DNA from: Methanobacteriota archaeon
GTDB taxonomy: Archaea > Thermoplasmatota > Thermoplasmata > UBA10834
Length of the DNA: 64,000 bases
Direction: 5' to 3'
Assembly (NCBI GenBank): GCA_020347645.1
Contig: CP070736.1
Span: forward strand, 328,241 to 392,240
The notes under the pieces are model-generated. The model saw nothing but the letters and a program-made list of their open reading frames with translations. It was not told the origin of the DNA and searched no databases. Below are positions 17,004 through 25,808 of the stretch, piece by piece. How positions within the stretch are numbered: position 1 is the stretch's first letter; the number at the start of each line of letters is the position of its first letter. Position numbers and translations under genes: made by a program.

Positions 17004-17694
17004 ACCGAAGACGTCTCTGCACGGCCTCGCCTCTTAGCTCTCGCAATGCGTCCGAGGCCACCCATTTCGCGGATCGGGAATCGATTCCAGATATTTCCGT
17101 GGCAATTCTTATGGCTTCTTTGTTGAGAATCTGGTTCCTCTTGCCGATTTGCCTCAAAGCCCAGTTGACTGCCTTCATAACATACTTTCGGTCGTCGCAA
17201 GATTCCCTCTTCACGTGGTCGAAAAAGCTCATGAACACTTCATTGGATGCAGTCTTGTCGTGCACCGCCAATCCGGCCATTAGCACGAATCCTGCCCTCT
17301 TGACGAATTCCTCTTTTCTATGGCTCCATTCAACAGCCTTTTCGATTGCGTAGGGGGTTCTGTCGAAAAGGCAGGTACAGGCCTGGTCACAAATGTCCCA
17401 GGAGTCGAAGTCTCCGACCCATGCCTCCATCTGCTGCTCCGTTACCTTCGAAGGCTCATCTATAATCGCTGCGAGTATTTTCGCTTCGTGTACGCCTGAA
17501 CCCCACAGTTGCTGTGCTAAGGAATGACTCTTCCCAATCGGTCTGGCCACCTTCCTCAGCTCGGTTACGGATATTCCCAAAGCGTTCTTTGGATTTATTC
17601 CAAACCGGGCCATGCCCTCGACATTTCTAGGGTTGGCCCTGGACTTCAATTCGTCAAGTATCTGCTTGGCATTCGTCCTCATATACCCGTCCAT
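16960..17694 (-). CDS. AlkD-like DNA alkylation repair protein
   Basis: 244 aa, all-helical HEAT-repeat protein. FGINPKNALGISVTELRKVAR near the start, DSWDICDQACTCLFD in the middle and YVMKAVNWALRQIGKRN are typical of the AlkD/YhaZ family of DNA glycosylases, which remove positively charged alkyl bases. The C-terminus (about 25 Arg/Pro-rich residues) overlaps the convergent HdrD-like gene. The ATG is preceded by AAAGGAG and overlaps the end of the lrp gene, so the two are cotranscribed. Confidence 0.85.
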   Translation of the reverse strand: MDGYMRTNAKQILDELKSRANPRNVEGMARFGINPKNALGISVTELRKVARPIGKSHSLAQQLWGSGVHEAKILAAIIDEPSKVTEQQMEAWVGDFDSWDICDQACTCLFDRTPYAIEKAVEWSHRKEEFVKRAGFVLMAGLAVHDKTASNEVFMSFFDHVKRESCDDRKYVMKAVNWALRQIGKRNQILNKEAIRIATEISGIDSRSAKWVASDALRELRGEAVQRRLRSRPPAARPERHQQS

Positions 17695-18197
17695 GGAACT
17701 CCTTTGTAGGCGCTCATGACGATCTGTGTGTCTGTCTCCTTGATGCCTTCCATCTTGAGAAAGGAGTCTATGAATTTCTGAAGCTCAGCCATGCCGACAA
17801 AGAGGGCCACCACCATGAGATCGCATTCGCCCGTCACACGGTAGACAGCCACAACTCTGTTGTGACTTGTCAAGTGTTCGACCACCTCATCGAGCTTGTC
17901 GCTCAAGGACTTGACGTGGATATACGCCTTGACGGTATTCTCGATGAGCCTGTAGTCGAGGTGGATGGAGAACCGCAATATGATGCCTTTATCGATGAGA
18001 TTCTTTATCCTTCTCCTAACGGTAGCCTCAGTCACACCCAGTTTCTTGGCAATCTCCGAGTTGCTCATTCTCGAGTTCTCTCTGAGCTCGCAGAGAATTC
18101 TTATGTCCATCTTGTCGATTGGCAGAAGCTTGAGATCGAGACCTTTCCATCGCTCGTAAATCTCGCAAGGATGGTCGTCTATGGATGATGCCGTCAT
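17679..18197 (-). CDS. Lrp/AsnC family transcriptional regulator
   Basis: 172 aa. After a 30-residue N-terminal extension comes the AsnC-type helix-turn-helix (DIRILCELRENSRMSNSEIAKKLG, then TEATVRRRIKNLIDKGII), then an alpha/beta RAM domain (AYIHVKSLSDKLDEV, VYRVTGECDLMVVALF). Regulators of this family bind amino acids or related ligands through the RAM domain. ATG at 18197 chosen; a GTG two codons upstream is possible. A TATA-like GGTTTATGTATG lies at 18251-18262. Overlaps the AlkD gene by 16 bp. Confidence 0.9.
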   Translation of the reverse strand: MTASSIDDHPCEIYERWKGLDLKLLPIDKMDIRILCELRENSRMSNSEIAKKLGVTEATVRRRIKNLIDKGIILRFSIHLDYRLIENTVKAYIHVKSLSDKLDEVVEHLTSHNRVVAVYRVTGECDLMVVALFVGMAELQKFIDSFLKMEGIKETDTQIVMSAYKGVPWTGI

Positions 18198-18337
18198 CTT
18201 CACTTCCCCAACTCCGATATCAAGGCGAAGTACTTCAAATTAACGGAATTCATACATAAACCGGCTATTTACGCACATCTTGCGGACAAATTGAATGCTA
18301 ATTCGCACCAATAGTGGCAAGAAATGGCGAGAATGCT

Positions 18338-19120
18338 CTATTCTCCAAATCGCCGCTTCCTCAGCTGGAAGGAGCGAACCGCCCTTAAGAAATCGATCTT
18401 TCTGAAGCCTGGCCAATACACGTCCGAAAAATAGAGCTCCGAATACGCAAGCTGCCACAACAGGAAATTCGAGATGCGCTCCTCACCAGATGTTCTCAGC
18501 ACAAGGTCGGGATCCGGCAAATCAGAGGTATAGAGATGTCTGTAGAAAGCTTCCTCGCTGATGTCATCGATTTTCATTCTACCGTCCCTCACTTCTTCCG
18601 CAATCTTCCTGACTGCGCGCAGAAGCTCTTGTCTGCCACCGTAGCCAACAGCGATGTTGAACGAATATGCGTCGTAGTCCTTTGTACGCTCTTCCGCGTA
18701 TTCGATCGCGCTCCTGACATCCTCCGGGAGCTGCTCCCTCTGACCTATCACTCTGATCCTGATTCCGTGCTTGTGCACCCGATCGTCGTCCGCCAGGTTT
18801 CTGAAGTTGGCAGCGAACATCCTCATCAGGGTAGTGACCTCATGACTCCCTCTGCTCACGTTTTCCGTGGAGAACGCGTAGACCGTCAACACGCGTATGC
18901 CGAGCTCAAGGCACCACTCGATCATCTCTTCCAGCTTCTCCTTGCCCTTCTCGTGACCTTCGGACACGAGGAGTCCGAACTCCTTCGCGTACCTTCTGTT
19001 ACCGTCCATTATCACTGCAACATGTCCGGGAACCGGTCGCGAGGTGATCTCCTTGAGAAGCCTCTTCTCATAGGTCTGGTATGCCGTCGAAGCGATTGCC
19101 CTGGATATCTCGCCCGTCAT
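18338..19120 (-). CDS. uppS: cis-prenyltransferase (polyprenyl diphosphate synthase, UppS family)
   Basis: 260 aa. Family signatures: HVAVIMDGNRRYAKEFG with the catalytic Asp, EEMIEWCLELGIRVLTVYAFSTEN, FNIAVGYGGRQEL, PDPDLVLRTSGEERISNFLLWQ and YSELYFSDVYWP. In archaea these enzymes make the long cis-polyprenyl carrier for glycans. An SD-like GAGAGG lies upstream of the ATG. It is the third gene of a minus-strand group with the TiaS-like and UPF0173 genes. Confidence 0.93.
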   Translation of the reverse strand: MTGEISRAIASTAYQTYEKRLLKEITSRPVPGHVAVIMDGNRRYAKEFGLLVSEGHEKGKEKLEEMIEWCLELGIRVLTVYAFSTENVSRGSHEVTTLMRMFAANFRNLADDDRVHKHGIRIRVIGQREQLPEDVRSAIEYAEERTKDYDAYSFNIAVGYGGRQELLRAVRKIAEEVRDGRMKIDDISEEAFYRHLYTSDLPDPDLVLRTSGEERISNFLLWQLAYSELYFSDVYWPGFRKIDFLRAVRSFQLRKRRFGE

Positions 19121-19164
19121 CCGAATGACTTCCTCTCCGAAGATATGCTAGCCGGATTCTTAAA

Positions 19165-20127
19165 CTATGTGCGTCTGAAATCCTCAGGGAGCCCGGCGCT
19201 GTAAAGACCCAGGTCGACGCAGCCTATCGCAGCAACGGCTCCTATCGCACCTCTAGTGCCCGTTATGTCGATCAACCTCACCCCGCTACCGTCGGCCGCA
19301 TGCTCGGCATCGTGGATAGACAGAATCCTCTCCTTCGCTTCAGCCCCGAAACGAGCCAGCTTGTCCGGAACTCTCAGGCTTTCGAATACTGCCATCACTG
19401 TCTCCTCCGAGTAGGTGTTGTCGGAAATGAAGTCCCTGGCCCATTTGACCGCCTCTTCCCTCTCATCAGGTCTTACTGCAAACGAGATTGCGGTCGACGA
19501 GCAATTAGTAGTCTTTTGCGGCGCATCCGGGTTCAGCTGTACAATCTTGTGTGAAAGAAATTCCCCATGTGGCATTTCGTGAGCCAATCGAAGGCCGAGG
19601 ACCCATGTGGCGCCCTTCTCCTTCGTATCCGTGTCGTCGATGCCCAAAACGAGCCGGTGATGCAATGGCGTGGTAATTCTGAGTTCGACCACCTTCGAAC
19701 CTCCAACTTCTTCGTCACTTAGGAATTTGACCTTCTTTACGCCCTCCGCCTGCGGCAAACACGCTCCGACGCCAACGCTAGCACCAGCCAATCCGAGCCA
19801 GGTCGTCTCAACTTCGTCATCGCTGATATGCATCGATTTGAGAGCCTGACCGCCGGTGTCCTTCGAGGCAGGCCCGAATCTGACTTCGCCCTCACCTAGC
19901 CGAGCATCCATGATGAGTGTATTGCCCTGAACCTCAACATGCTCAATGACTCCTCTCGACCTCAGCCGGTTGATCGCATCCCACTCGACCGGCCCTTGAG
20001 CGCAACATTCCTCGATGATTCTAGCTTTGCCGACGCTCTCATCCACAAGGGTTATCAATCGCTTTGCGAACATGCTTCCGTGACGCTTCCTGATCTCGTC
20101 TGGAGTTGTTGAACCAACCATGGCCAA
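19165..20127 (-). CDS. TiaS-related protein, resembles methanogenesis marker 11
   Basis: 320 aa. The centre holds a TiaS-like nucleotide-binding motif LVLGIDDTDTKEKGATW, and the C-terminal half has HKIVQLNPDAPQKTTNC and a RLIDITGTRGAIGAVAAIG ending. TiaS modifies tRNA-Ile2 in archaea, but this protein lacks the zinc-ribbon and OB-fold tail of TiaS. From memory it matches the family called methanogenesis marker protein 11, whose function is unknown; that match needs a search. Translation starts right at the end of the UPF0173 gene (adjacent codons), so the two are coupled. Confidence 0.6.
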   Translation of the reverse strand: MAMVGSTTPDEIRKRHGSMFAKRLITLVDESVGKARIIEECCAQGPVEWDAINRLRSRGVIEHVEVQGNTLIMDARLGEGEVRFGPASKDTGGQALKSMHISDDEVETTWLGLAGASVGVGACLPQAEGVKKVKFLSDEEVGGSKVVELRITTPLHHRLVLGIDDTDTKEKGATWVLGLRLAHEMPHGEFLSHKIVQLNPDAPQKTTNCSSTAISFAVRPDEREEAVKWARDFISDNTYSEETVMAVFESLRVPDKLARFGAEAKERILSIHDAEHAADGSGVRLIDITGTRGAIGAVAAIGCVDLGLYSAGLPEDFRRT

Positions 20128-20811
20128 TCATACTTCCAATGATTCACCCGGCTTGAGAACGACGACCTTCGTTTTGGGAGAAGAGCTTCCAACGAGTTTC
20201 TCAAACTCAATCGGGTCTTGTTCGATTGGCTCCCATGTGCCATAATGCATTGGTATGACGGATGATGGTCTGATCAGTGAGGTAGCGAGAGCGGCCTGCT
20301 GCGGGTCCATTGTAAAGAACCCTCCGATTGGGAGGAGCGCCACCTCCGGCGCATATATTTCACCGATGAGCTTCATATCGCCAAAAACACAAGTGTCACC
20401 GGCATGGTAGACCACTTTTTCAGTGTCTATCAGCAGACCGACTGGCATAGCCGCTGAGAACTCCAGGCCCGGCGCGCCTATGCTTGACGAATGGAACGCA
20501 GGTACCATTGTTATTGACGTGTTCTTCACCTTGGCAGTTCCTCCGAGATTGAATCCGATGCTCTCTACGTCACATCGCTCGATGTACATTGACATCTCCA
20601 CGATGCTTGCGATGACCGCGCCCGTTCGTCTGGCAATCTCCACCGCGTCGCCGAGATGATCGGCATGCCCATGTGTGACGCAGATCACGTCGCAATCCAC
20701 ATCATCCGGTGACACGGAAGCTTTTGGATTGCCCGTCAGGAACGGATCCACAAGCACCTTGTCCCTGCCCTCTATCAAGAACGCTGCATGTCCAAGCCAA
20801 GTTATCTTCAT
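20128..20811 (-). CDS. metal-dependent hydrolase, UPF0173 (beta-lactamase fold)
   Basis: 227 aa. Starts MKITWLGHAAFLIEG and contains the metal motif THGHADHLGDA, an AFHSSS segment, a YHAGDT motif and a final MHYGTW, matching UPF0173 proteins. The family binds two metal ions; natural substrates are not known. First gene of a three-gene group with the TiaS-like protein and UppS. Confidence 0.9.
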   Translation of the reverse strand: MKITWLGHAAFLIEGRDKVLVDPFLTGNPKASVSPDDVDCDVICVTHGHADHLGDAVEIARRTGAVIASIVEMSMYIERCDVESIGFNLGGTAKVKNTSITMVPAFHSSSIGAPGLEFSAAMPVGLLIDTEKVVYHAGDTCVFGDMKLIGEIYAPEVALLPIGGFFTMDPQQAALATSLIRPSSVIPMHYGTWEPIEQDPIEFEKLVGSSSPKTKVVVLKPGESLEV

Positions 20812-20869
20812 TATACCATCCAGATAGACGAATGTCCCAGTGCTATTTCTTAATTACGCGCAAGAGCCA

Positions 20870-21724
20870 CTATTGAACGCGCCCGATTCCGACGAATCGG
20901 GACGGTACATCGGCCAGACTCAACGCGTTCATGCCTCCGGAGCGGTATATCAGCCATCTTCCCTTGACGCCCACCAACTCGCCCCGGTGCCTTCCCGGAG
21001 TGTTCATGAGGCTCGGCTTCATATCAAGCGGAAGCTCGATTGGGTACGAATCGAGCCGCCGTAGCTCTTCTGGCTTTAGGTTGAAATGCGTCTCCAACGA
21101 GGAGCAGAGTCTCGCAAACTTGTTCTCAACCGTTTTCTGATCCATGCGGCGGGCTAGGTCTTCCAGAAGAACCCTCTGTCGAAACGACTGCGGTATCCTC
21201 AGGCGAGCTGATATCTCTTTCTCCGCTTCACGTGCCCGCTTCCTCGTACGGTACACGCCGATCTGAGCGTAGGCGTCAGCGCCTTGCTCGATCAACCTTT
21301 CCTCCAAACGGCGCGCAGAACTCATGCCAATCTTGACTCTGGCATTGTAAAATGCGAGATACAGAACATGTTCCCGGCCGCAGAAATCAACGTCGCACAG
21401 TTCGCCGTCGCATTTCGGCTCGAAGACACACTCCTGATAGGGTATGAATGATTCCTCAGCACAATCAGGGCATTGTGTGAATCGCGAGACCCCGGCGCTG
21501 CGTGGACACGGGGTGTGTTGCTGATCCTGAAAGCACCCTACGCATTCTCTGTGGCCACTGATCACATAATCGACGCTTTTTAGATCCAGGTGGAGAGGCG
21601 AGTCGTCGGAGCGGTTCACGCAATGGAGAACGGGGTCGAACCCTCTCCACTCGAACCCTATAGCGTGAAACGGCAGCGACCGCTCTATCTGCGCCAGCCA
21701 GAGCCGGTCTGCTCGTTCGAACAT
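20870..21724 (-). CDS. DUF2797 family protein
   Basis: 284 aa. Two cysteine pairs near residues 60-100 (CVGCF, then CPDC) suggest a zinc site. The segment GREHVLYLAFYNARVKIGMSS followed by RLIEQGADAYAQIGVYRTRKRA is typical of DUF2797, which has a GIY-YIG-like core. Function unknown. A TATA box (GGTTTATATGC, 21747-21757) sits about 28 bp upstream of the start, and GGTGA directly precedes the ATG. Confidence 0.8.
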   Translation of the reverse strand: MFERADRLWLAQIERSLPFHAIGFEWRGFDPVLHCVNRSDDSPLHLDLKSVDYVISGHRECVGCFQDQQHTPCPRSAGVSRFTQCPDCAEESFIPYQECVFEPKCDGELCDVDFCGREHVLYLAFYNARVKIGMSSARRLEERLIEQGADAYAQIGVYRTRKRAREAEKEISARLRIPQSFRQRVLLEDLARRMDQKTVENKFARLCSSLETHFNLKPEELRRLDSYPIELPLDMKPSLMNTPGRHRGELVGVKGRWLIYRSGGMNALSLADVPSRFVGIGRVQ

Positions 21725-21746
21725 TCACCAAACACTACCCCTGCGG

Positions 21747-21757
21747 GCATATAAACC
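21747..21757 (-). promoter_or_regulatory. TATA box of the DUF2797 gene
   Basis: GGTTTATATGC on the minus strand, centred 28 bp from the ATG at 21724. Confidence 0.55.
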
Positions 21758-21799
21758 GTTTGCCCGCTGGTGTGCGAAAGTGGCTGCTGAAGAGGGAGG

Positions 21800-22543
21800 C
21801 TATTCTGAACCGCTCTTGTCCTCTTCGCTGGTGACCATCTCCGAATCCTCGGTCTGAGACGACTCTTCAGTCTCCTCCTTTGAACTATCAGACGGATATT
21901 TGCTCAAGTCCACGTCCATCTTCTTCAGGTATTTTGGGCCTATCTCCTCTGCAAGATAGACGGTCTTGCCCGCTTTCTGAATGACAACACCGTCCTCGGA
22001 AGCAGACTTGACATCTACTTCCAGGATGACCGGGGATTCGGTGCGAACCCTGCCGGCGTTGACAGCATCTCCCACGGTCTTGCTTAGGTGGACTCGCTTC
22101 CTGTCCGAAGGTTTGATTCCCGTCTCAACTATGATGTCGACCTCTTCCTCAGTTGCAGGATAATATAGGGAGTCGGGAATGCCTACATTGCTCGAGTCGA
22201 GTTCCACATCAAAAGAGTGAGCGTAGGTCGCCCTTATCTTGCCATCCCGAAACTCGTATCGCCCCTTGTTGTCCGTCTCTATGATAGCCAGGACATGATG
22301 CGGCCTCAGCCAATGGTACCGCCTCTGCTTCGACTGAATGGCGTTGACGAACTCTCGGAGGTCTACGAAACCGTATCTGTCAACCTCAAGATCGAACCTC
22401 TCAGGGAAGTGCCTGAGCACACCGGCAAGAGTCCTGCTGAGCCGGTCCAGTTCCTCCGAATTCATGAGGAATCTACCCTCTTGTCCACATACGGGACAGT
22501 ACTCGGCCCTGAAATGGCCGTGTTCTTTGCATTCTCTGAGCAA
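21800..22543 (-). CDS. kptA: RNA 2'-phosphotransferase KptA/Tpt1
   Basis: 247 aa. A zinc ribbon (CKEHGHF, then CPVCGQEG) opens the protein, as in archaeal KptA. The transferase core follows: LSRTLAGVLRHFPERF, YHWLRPHHVLAII, IRATYAHSFDV and the VHLSKTVGDAVNAG segment, carrying the Arg-His-Arg-Arg type site. The last 30 residues are a Glu/Ser-rich acidic tail unusual for the family. The start is TTG at 22543: GGAGGT lies five bases upstream, and a TATA box at 22581-22592 puts the transcript start just before it. The enzyme moves a 2'-phosphate from spliced RNA to NAD. Confidence 0.9.
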   Translation of the reverse strand: MLRECKEHGHFRAEYCPVCGQEGRFLMNSEELDRLSRTLAGVLRHFPERFDLEVDRYGFVDLREFVNAIQSKQRRYHWLRPHHVLAIIETDNKGRYEFRDGKIRATYAHSFDVELDSSNVGIPDSLYYPATEEEVDIIVETGIKPSDRKRVHLSKTVGDAVNAGRVRTESPVILEVDVKSASEDGVVIQKAGKTVYLAEEIGPKYLKKMDVDLSKYPSDSSKEETEESSQTEDSEMVTSEEDKSGSE

Positions 22544-22580
22544 GCGATACCTCCGACAGTCTCGGAATACCAGGAACCAC

Positions 22581-22592
22581 AATATATCTTTT
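22581..22592 (-). promoter_or_regulatory. TATA box of kptA
   Basis: AAAAGATATATT on the minus strand, centred about 43 bp upstream of the TTG start; this leaves a short leader of about 17 bases containing GGAGGT. Confidence 0.55.
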
Positions 22593-22663
22593 GGCTATGC
22601 CGAGCAGATTTTGACCGTTCGAGTACGAACAGCTTTCTATTGACTGGTGTAAGGCTCGGAAGG

Positions 22664-22809
22664 CTTTAACTATGAAGGCGTAATACCATGCGCGAAGTCA
22701 GTGAGTCCAGTTCACTGAGCGGGCAGAAGTCACATCTACTGGACAAGGGTTCCCAAACCCTTCCCTGGTCGAAGGATATGGGCCTGCGAGCAGAACGAGG
22801 AGGGATGAA
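22664..22809 (+). promoter_or_regulatory. promoter and structured leader of the hdr-fdh operon
   Basis: A TATA-like CTTTAACTAT at 22664-22673 predicts a transcript start near 22693. The leader of about 115 bases then contains two perfect hairpins: TCAGTGA/TCACTGA (22698-22718, 7-base loop) and AAGGGTT/AACCCTT (22745-22762, 4-base loop), before GAGGAGGG and the TTG start. Such a folded leader is uncommon next to the short or absent leaders elsewhere in this window. Whether it regulates is not known. Confidence 0.5.
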
Positions 22810-24117
22810 TTGGACAAGAATCGAGTTGTCGTAATCGGTGGCGGCATAGCGGGCATTCAGGCATCGTTGGATCTTGCCGACCGGGGATACGAAGTGCACG
22901 TTGTTGAGAAATCACCTTCGATCGGAGGACACATGGCTCAGCTTGACAAGACCTTCCCGACAAACGATTGCTCGTTGTGCATACTCTCCCCTAAGATGAT
23001 ATCCTGCGCGGATCACGACAATGTCGTCCTGCATACGTACTCCGAACTGGATTCAGTCGACGGAGCATATCCCGATTTCAAGGTGAGAATTCGCGAAAAA
23101 GCCAGGTTCATCAACACGGACCGGTGTACTGCGTGCGGAGACTGCATAGCCAAATGTCCCGTCAAGGTCCCGAGTGAATTCGAAGAAGGACTGTCGAAGC
23201 GGAAGGCGATATACCTTCCGTTTCCTCAAGCGGTCCCAAGGAAGGTCACTATCGATAAGGATCATTGCAGGATGCTGACGAAAGAGAAGTGTGGGGTATG
23301 CAAGAAGATATGCCAGGCAGGTGCCATAGACTACGAACAAGAGGATAGAATCGTAGAATTGAGTGCCTCAGCAGTCGTGGTGGCCAACGGCTTTGACCTG
23401 ATGGACGCTACTTCGATGCCCCAATTCGGCCTCGGGATATGCAAGGATGTAATCACATCGATTCAATTCGAGAGAATCCTGTCAGCATCTGGACCTACAA
23501 ATGGACATCTTCAGCGTCCGTCCGACGCCACGGAACCGAGAAATCTGGGCTTCGTGCAGTGCGTTGGCTCTCGCGATGCCAAGACCCACAATTACTGCAG
23601 CAGCGTGTGCTGCATGTACGCGACGAAAGAGTCGATTCTCGCGCGCGAACACGCTCCGGATGTCGATATCGCAATATTCTACATGGATATGAGAGCTACC
23701 GGAAAGGGGTTCCAGGAGTTCGTGTCCCGAGCCAAGGAGACCTATGGGGTTAGATACATCCGATCGAGACCTGCGAAGATACAGCCGGCGAACGGCGACA
23801 GTGGCGTTCTCATGAGCTATGAGACAAGAGGGCTCGACGGCGAGTCGAAGACGGAGGAATTCGACATGATGGTGTTGTGCCCGGCCCTGTTGCCTTCGGG
23901 GGACAACGCACGCCTGGCTGAGATGCTCGGCGTCGAGCTTGACGATGACGGATTCTTCAGAACCCCTGACCTGATCCACCCAGTGGACACGACTGGCAGA
24001 GGGATACTGGTATGCGGATTTGCCAGCGGCCCGATAGACATACCAGACTCAGTATCCCAGGCGTCAGCAGTTGCTGCGCGTGCCGCAGAACTCATTGAAG
24101 GGGGTGAACTCCGATGA
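22810..24117 (+). CDS. hdrA: HdrA-type flavoprotein, QmoA-like (formate module)
   Basis: 435 aa. FAD-binding VVVIGGGIAGIQAS at the N-terminus and EKSPSIGGHM; next the HdrA cysteines C54, C57 and C66; an inserted two-cluster ferredoxin region (CTACGDCIAKCP at 106-117 and C153/C161/C164/C168); then the FVQCVGSR and YCSSVCC motifs shared by HdrA and QmoA. It lacks the HdrA N-terminal domain and the C-terminal ferredoxin, which the next gene supplies. HdrA proteins bifurcate or confurcate electrons at FAD. TTG start with GAGGAGGG upstream. First gene of a five-gene operon ending in fdhA. Confidence 0.87.
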   Translation: MDKNRVVVIGGGIAGIQASLDLADRGYEVHVVEKSPSIGGHMAQLDKTFPTNDCSLCILSPKMISCADHDNVVLHTYSELDSVDGAYPDFKVRIREKARFINTDRCTACGDCIAKCPVKVPSEFEEGLSKRKAIYLPFPQAVPRKVTIDKDHCRMLTKEKCGVCKKICQAGAIDYEQEDRIVELSASAVVVANGFDLMDATSMPQFGLGICKDVITSIQFERILSASGPTNGHLQRPSDATEPRNLGFVQCVGSRDAKTHNYCSSVCCMYATKESILAREHAPDVDIAIFYMDMRATGKGFQEFVSRAKETYGVRYIRSRPAKIQPANGDSGVLMSYETRGLDGESKTEEFDMMVLCPALLPSGDNARLAEMLGVELDDDGFFRTPDLIHPVDTTGRGILVCGFASGPIDIPDSVSQASAVAARAAELIEGGELR

Positions 24118-25808
24118 CGAGAATAGGCGTGTTTATATGCCATTGCGGACACAATATCGCCTCCGCGATCGACATCGAGAAGGTAGTTGAGTATGCGAAG
24201 GGGCTTCCTGGCGTGGCATACGCGGGGCACAACCTGTACTCATGTTCTCAAGAGGGGCTCGGTTCAATCAAAAAGAGTATTGAAGATAACGACCTGGACA
24301 GGGTGGTCGTAGCGGCATGCACGCCGCGAACCCACGAACCATTGTTTAGAAGAGCTTGTGAGCAGGCTGGCATCAACAAATACCTGTTCGAATTCGTCAA
24401 CATCAGAGAGCACTGTTCATGGATCCACGCAAAAGAACCAGAAGCTGCGACAGAGAAGGCGAAGAAGCTCGTAGCCATGGGCGTCGCCAAAGCGGCGCTG
24501 CTTGAACCGCAGGAGGAAGGCGAATCCGAGGTCGTTCCGAGGACAGTCGTCATAGGAGCAGGGATATCTGGACTGGCTGCGACCGCATCCCTTCTGGAGC
24601 AGGGAATAGAGACGCATTTGGTGGAGAGGGGCGACCGTGTAGGCGGATTGTTGAAAGACATATCGATGGTGGGTCCCGAAGGAATCTGCTCAAGAGATTT
24701 GATTGAGGCGCTCGTGGATGACATCGAAAATTCGCCCAAGGCGCACCTACACCTCAACTCGCGTGTCAAGGAGTTGAAGGGATTCATTGGCAACTTCGAT
24801 GTCATCATCACCAAGGGGGATGAAGATCTAACAGTCAAAGCCGGTGCCATAATCGTTGCCACTGGCGCGCAAGAGCTGCAACCAAAGGGAGAATATGGGT
24901 TTGGTGAACACCCGGCCGTGATTACACAGCTGGAGCTTGAGAGAAGGCTCGGTCGCTCTGGCTTGGCCGCGAAGAAGATTGTGATAGTCAACTGCACGGG
25001 TAGTAGGCAACCTGGAAGGGAGTACTGTTCCAGGATATGCTGCAACGCCTCTCTGAAGAATGCGATTCGAATATTGGAGGCGAATCCGGAGGCAAAGATC
25101 ACCATCCTTCACAGAGACATCATGAGTTGCGGTACCACGGCGGAGGCACTGTACAGAGAGGCTTCGGAGAAAGGTGTGAGGTTCGTAAGGTATGGACTGG
25201 AGCAGAAGCCTGGAATCAGCACCCACGGCAAGAGCATCAAGCTCAAGGTGTTCGACGAAGCCCTTGATGAAAGCATCGACCTCGATGCTGACCTGATTGT
25301 GTTGGCGACTCCGCTCGTCTCACCTGATGATTCGGAAGAGACAAGCAAACTGCTCAAAGTTCCACGAGACAAATACGGATTCTTCCTCGAAGCACACGTC
25401 AAGCTGAGACCGGTCGAATTTGCGACGGATGGGGTTTTCGTGTGCGGGTCCGCAAGATGGCCAGTCAGTGCGAGAGAGTCCATCTGGCAGGGACAGGCCG
25501 CTGCGGCCAAGGCATCCATTCCCATAAGCGAGGGAAAGGTCCGAATTGAGGCAATCACAGCGGAGGTGGACTCTGAAAAATGTGCTGCGTGCGGAAACTG
25601 CGTGTTGGCCTGCCCTTACGAGGCAATCGAAATCGTCGATGACGAGGGTCGGAGAGCTGCCAAGGTCAGTGAGGCGCAGTGCAAAGGCTGTGGCACATGC
25701 GTTGCCGCCTGTCACAACGATGCAATACAACAGAAGGGTTTCAGCAGCAGACAGCTCGGTGCGATGATTGACGCTCTGGCAAGGGCGAGCACGGAGGGAA
25801 CCCAATGA
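24114..25808 (+). CDS. hdrA: HdrA-type flavoprotein, QmoB-like (formate module)
   Basis: 564 aa. Residues 1-140 are the HdrA N-terminal domain (GVFICHCGHNI and a CTPRTHEPLF segment). A second FAD domain follows (TVVIGAGISGLAATAS, ERGDRVGGLL), with VNCTGSR, YCSRICC and FVCGSARWP. Two 4Fe-4S clusters close the protein (CAACGNCVLACP and CKGCGTCVAACH). ATGA overlap with the previous gene. Together the two proteins cover a complete HdrA plus an extra flavin domain, as in the QmoA/QmoB pair of sulfate reducers (established family relation). Partner choice here is inferred from the operon. Confidence 0.87.
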   Translation: MTRIGVFICHCGHNIASAIDIEKVVEYAKGLPGVAYAGHNLYSCSQEGLGSIKKSIEDNDLDRVVVAACTPRTHEPLFRRACEQAGINKYLFEFVNIREHCSWIHAKEPEAATEKAKKLVAMGVAKAALLEPQEEGESEVVPRTVVIGAGISGLAATASLLEQGIETHLVERGDRVGGLLKDISMVGPEGICSRDLIEALVDDIENSPKAHLHLNSRVKELKGFIGNFDVIITKGDEDLTVKAGAIIVATGAQELQPKGEYGFGEHPAVITQLELERRLGRSGLAAKKIVIVNCTGSRQPGREYCSRICCNASLKNAIRILEANPEAKITILHRDIMSCGTTAEALYREASEKGVRFVRYGLEQKPGISTHGKSIKLKVFDEALDESIDLDADLIVLATPLVSPDDSEETSKLLKVPRDKYGFFLEAHVKLRPVEFATDGVFVCGSARWPVSARESIWQGQAAAAKASIPISEGKVRIEAITAEVDSEKCAACGNCVLACPYEAIEIVDDEGRRAAKVSEAQCKGCGTCVAACHNDAIQQKGFSSRQLGAMIDALARASTEGTQ

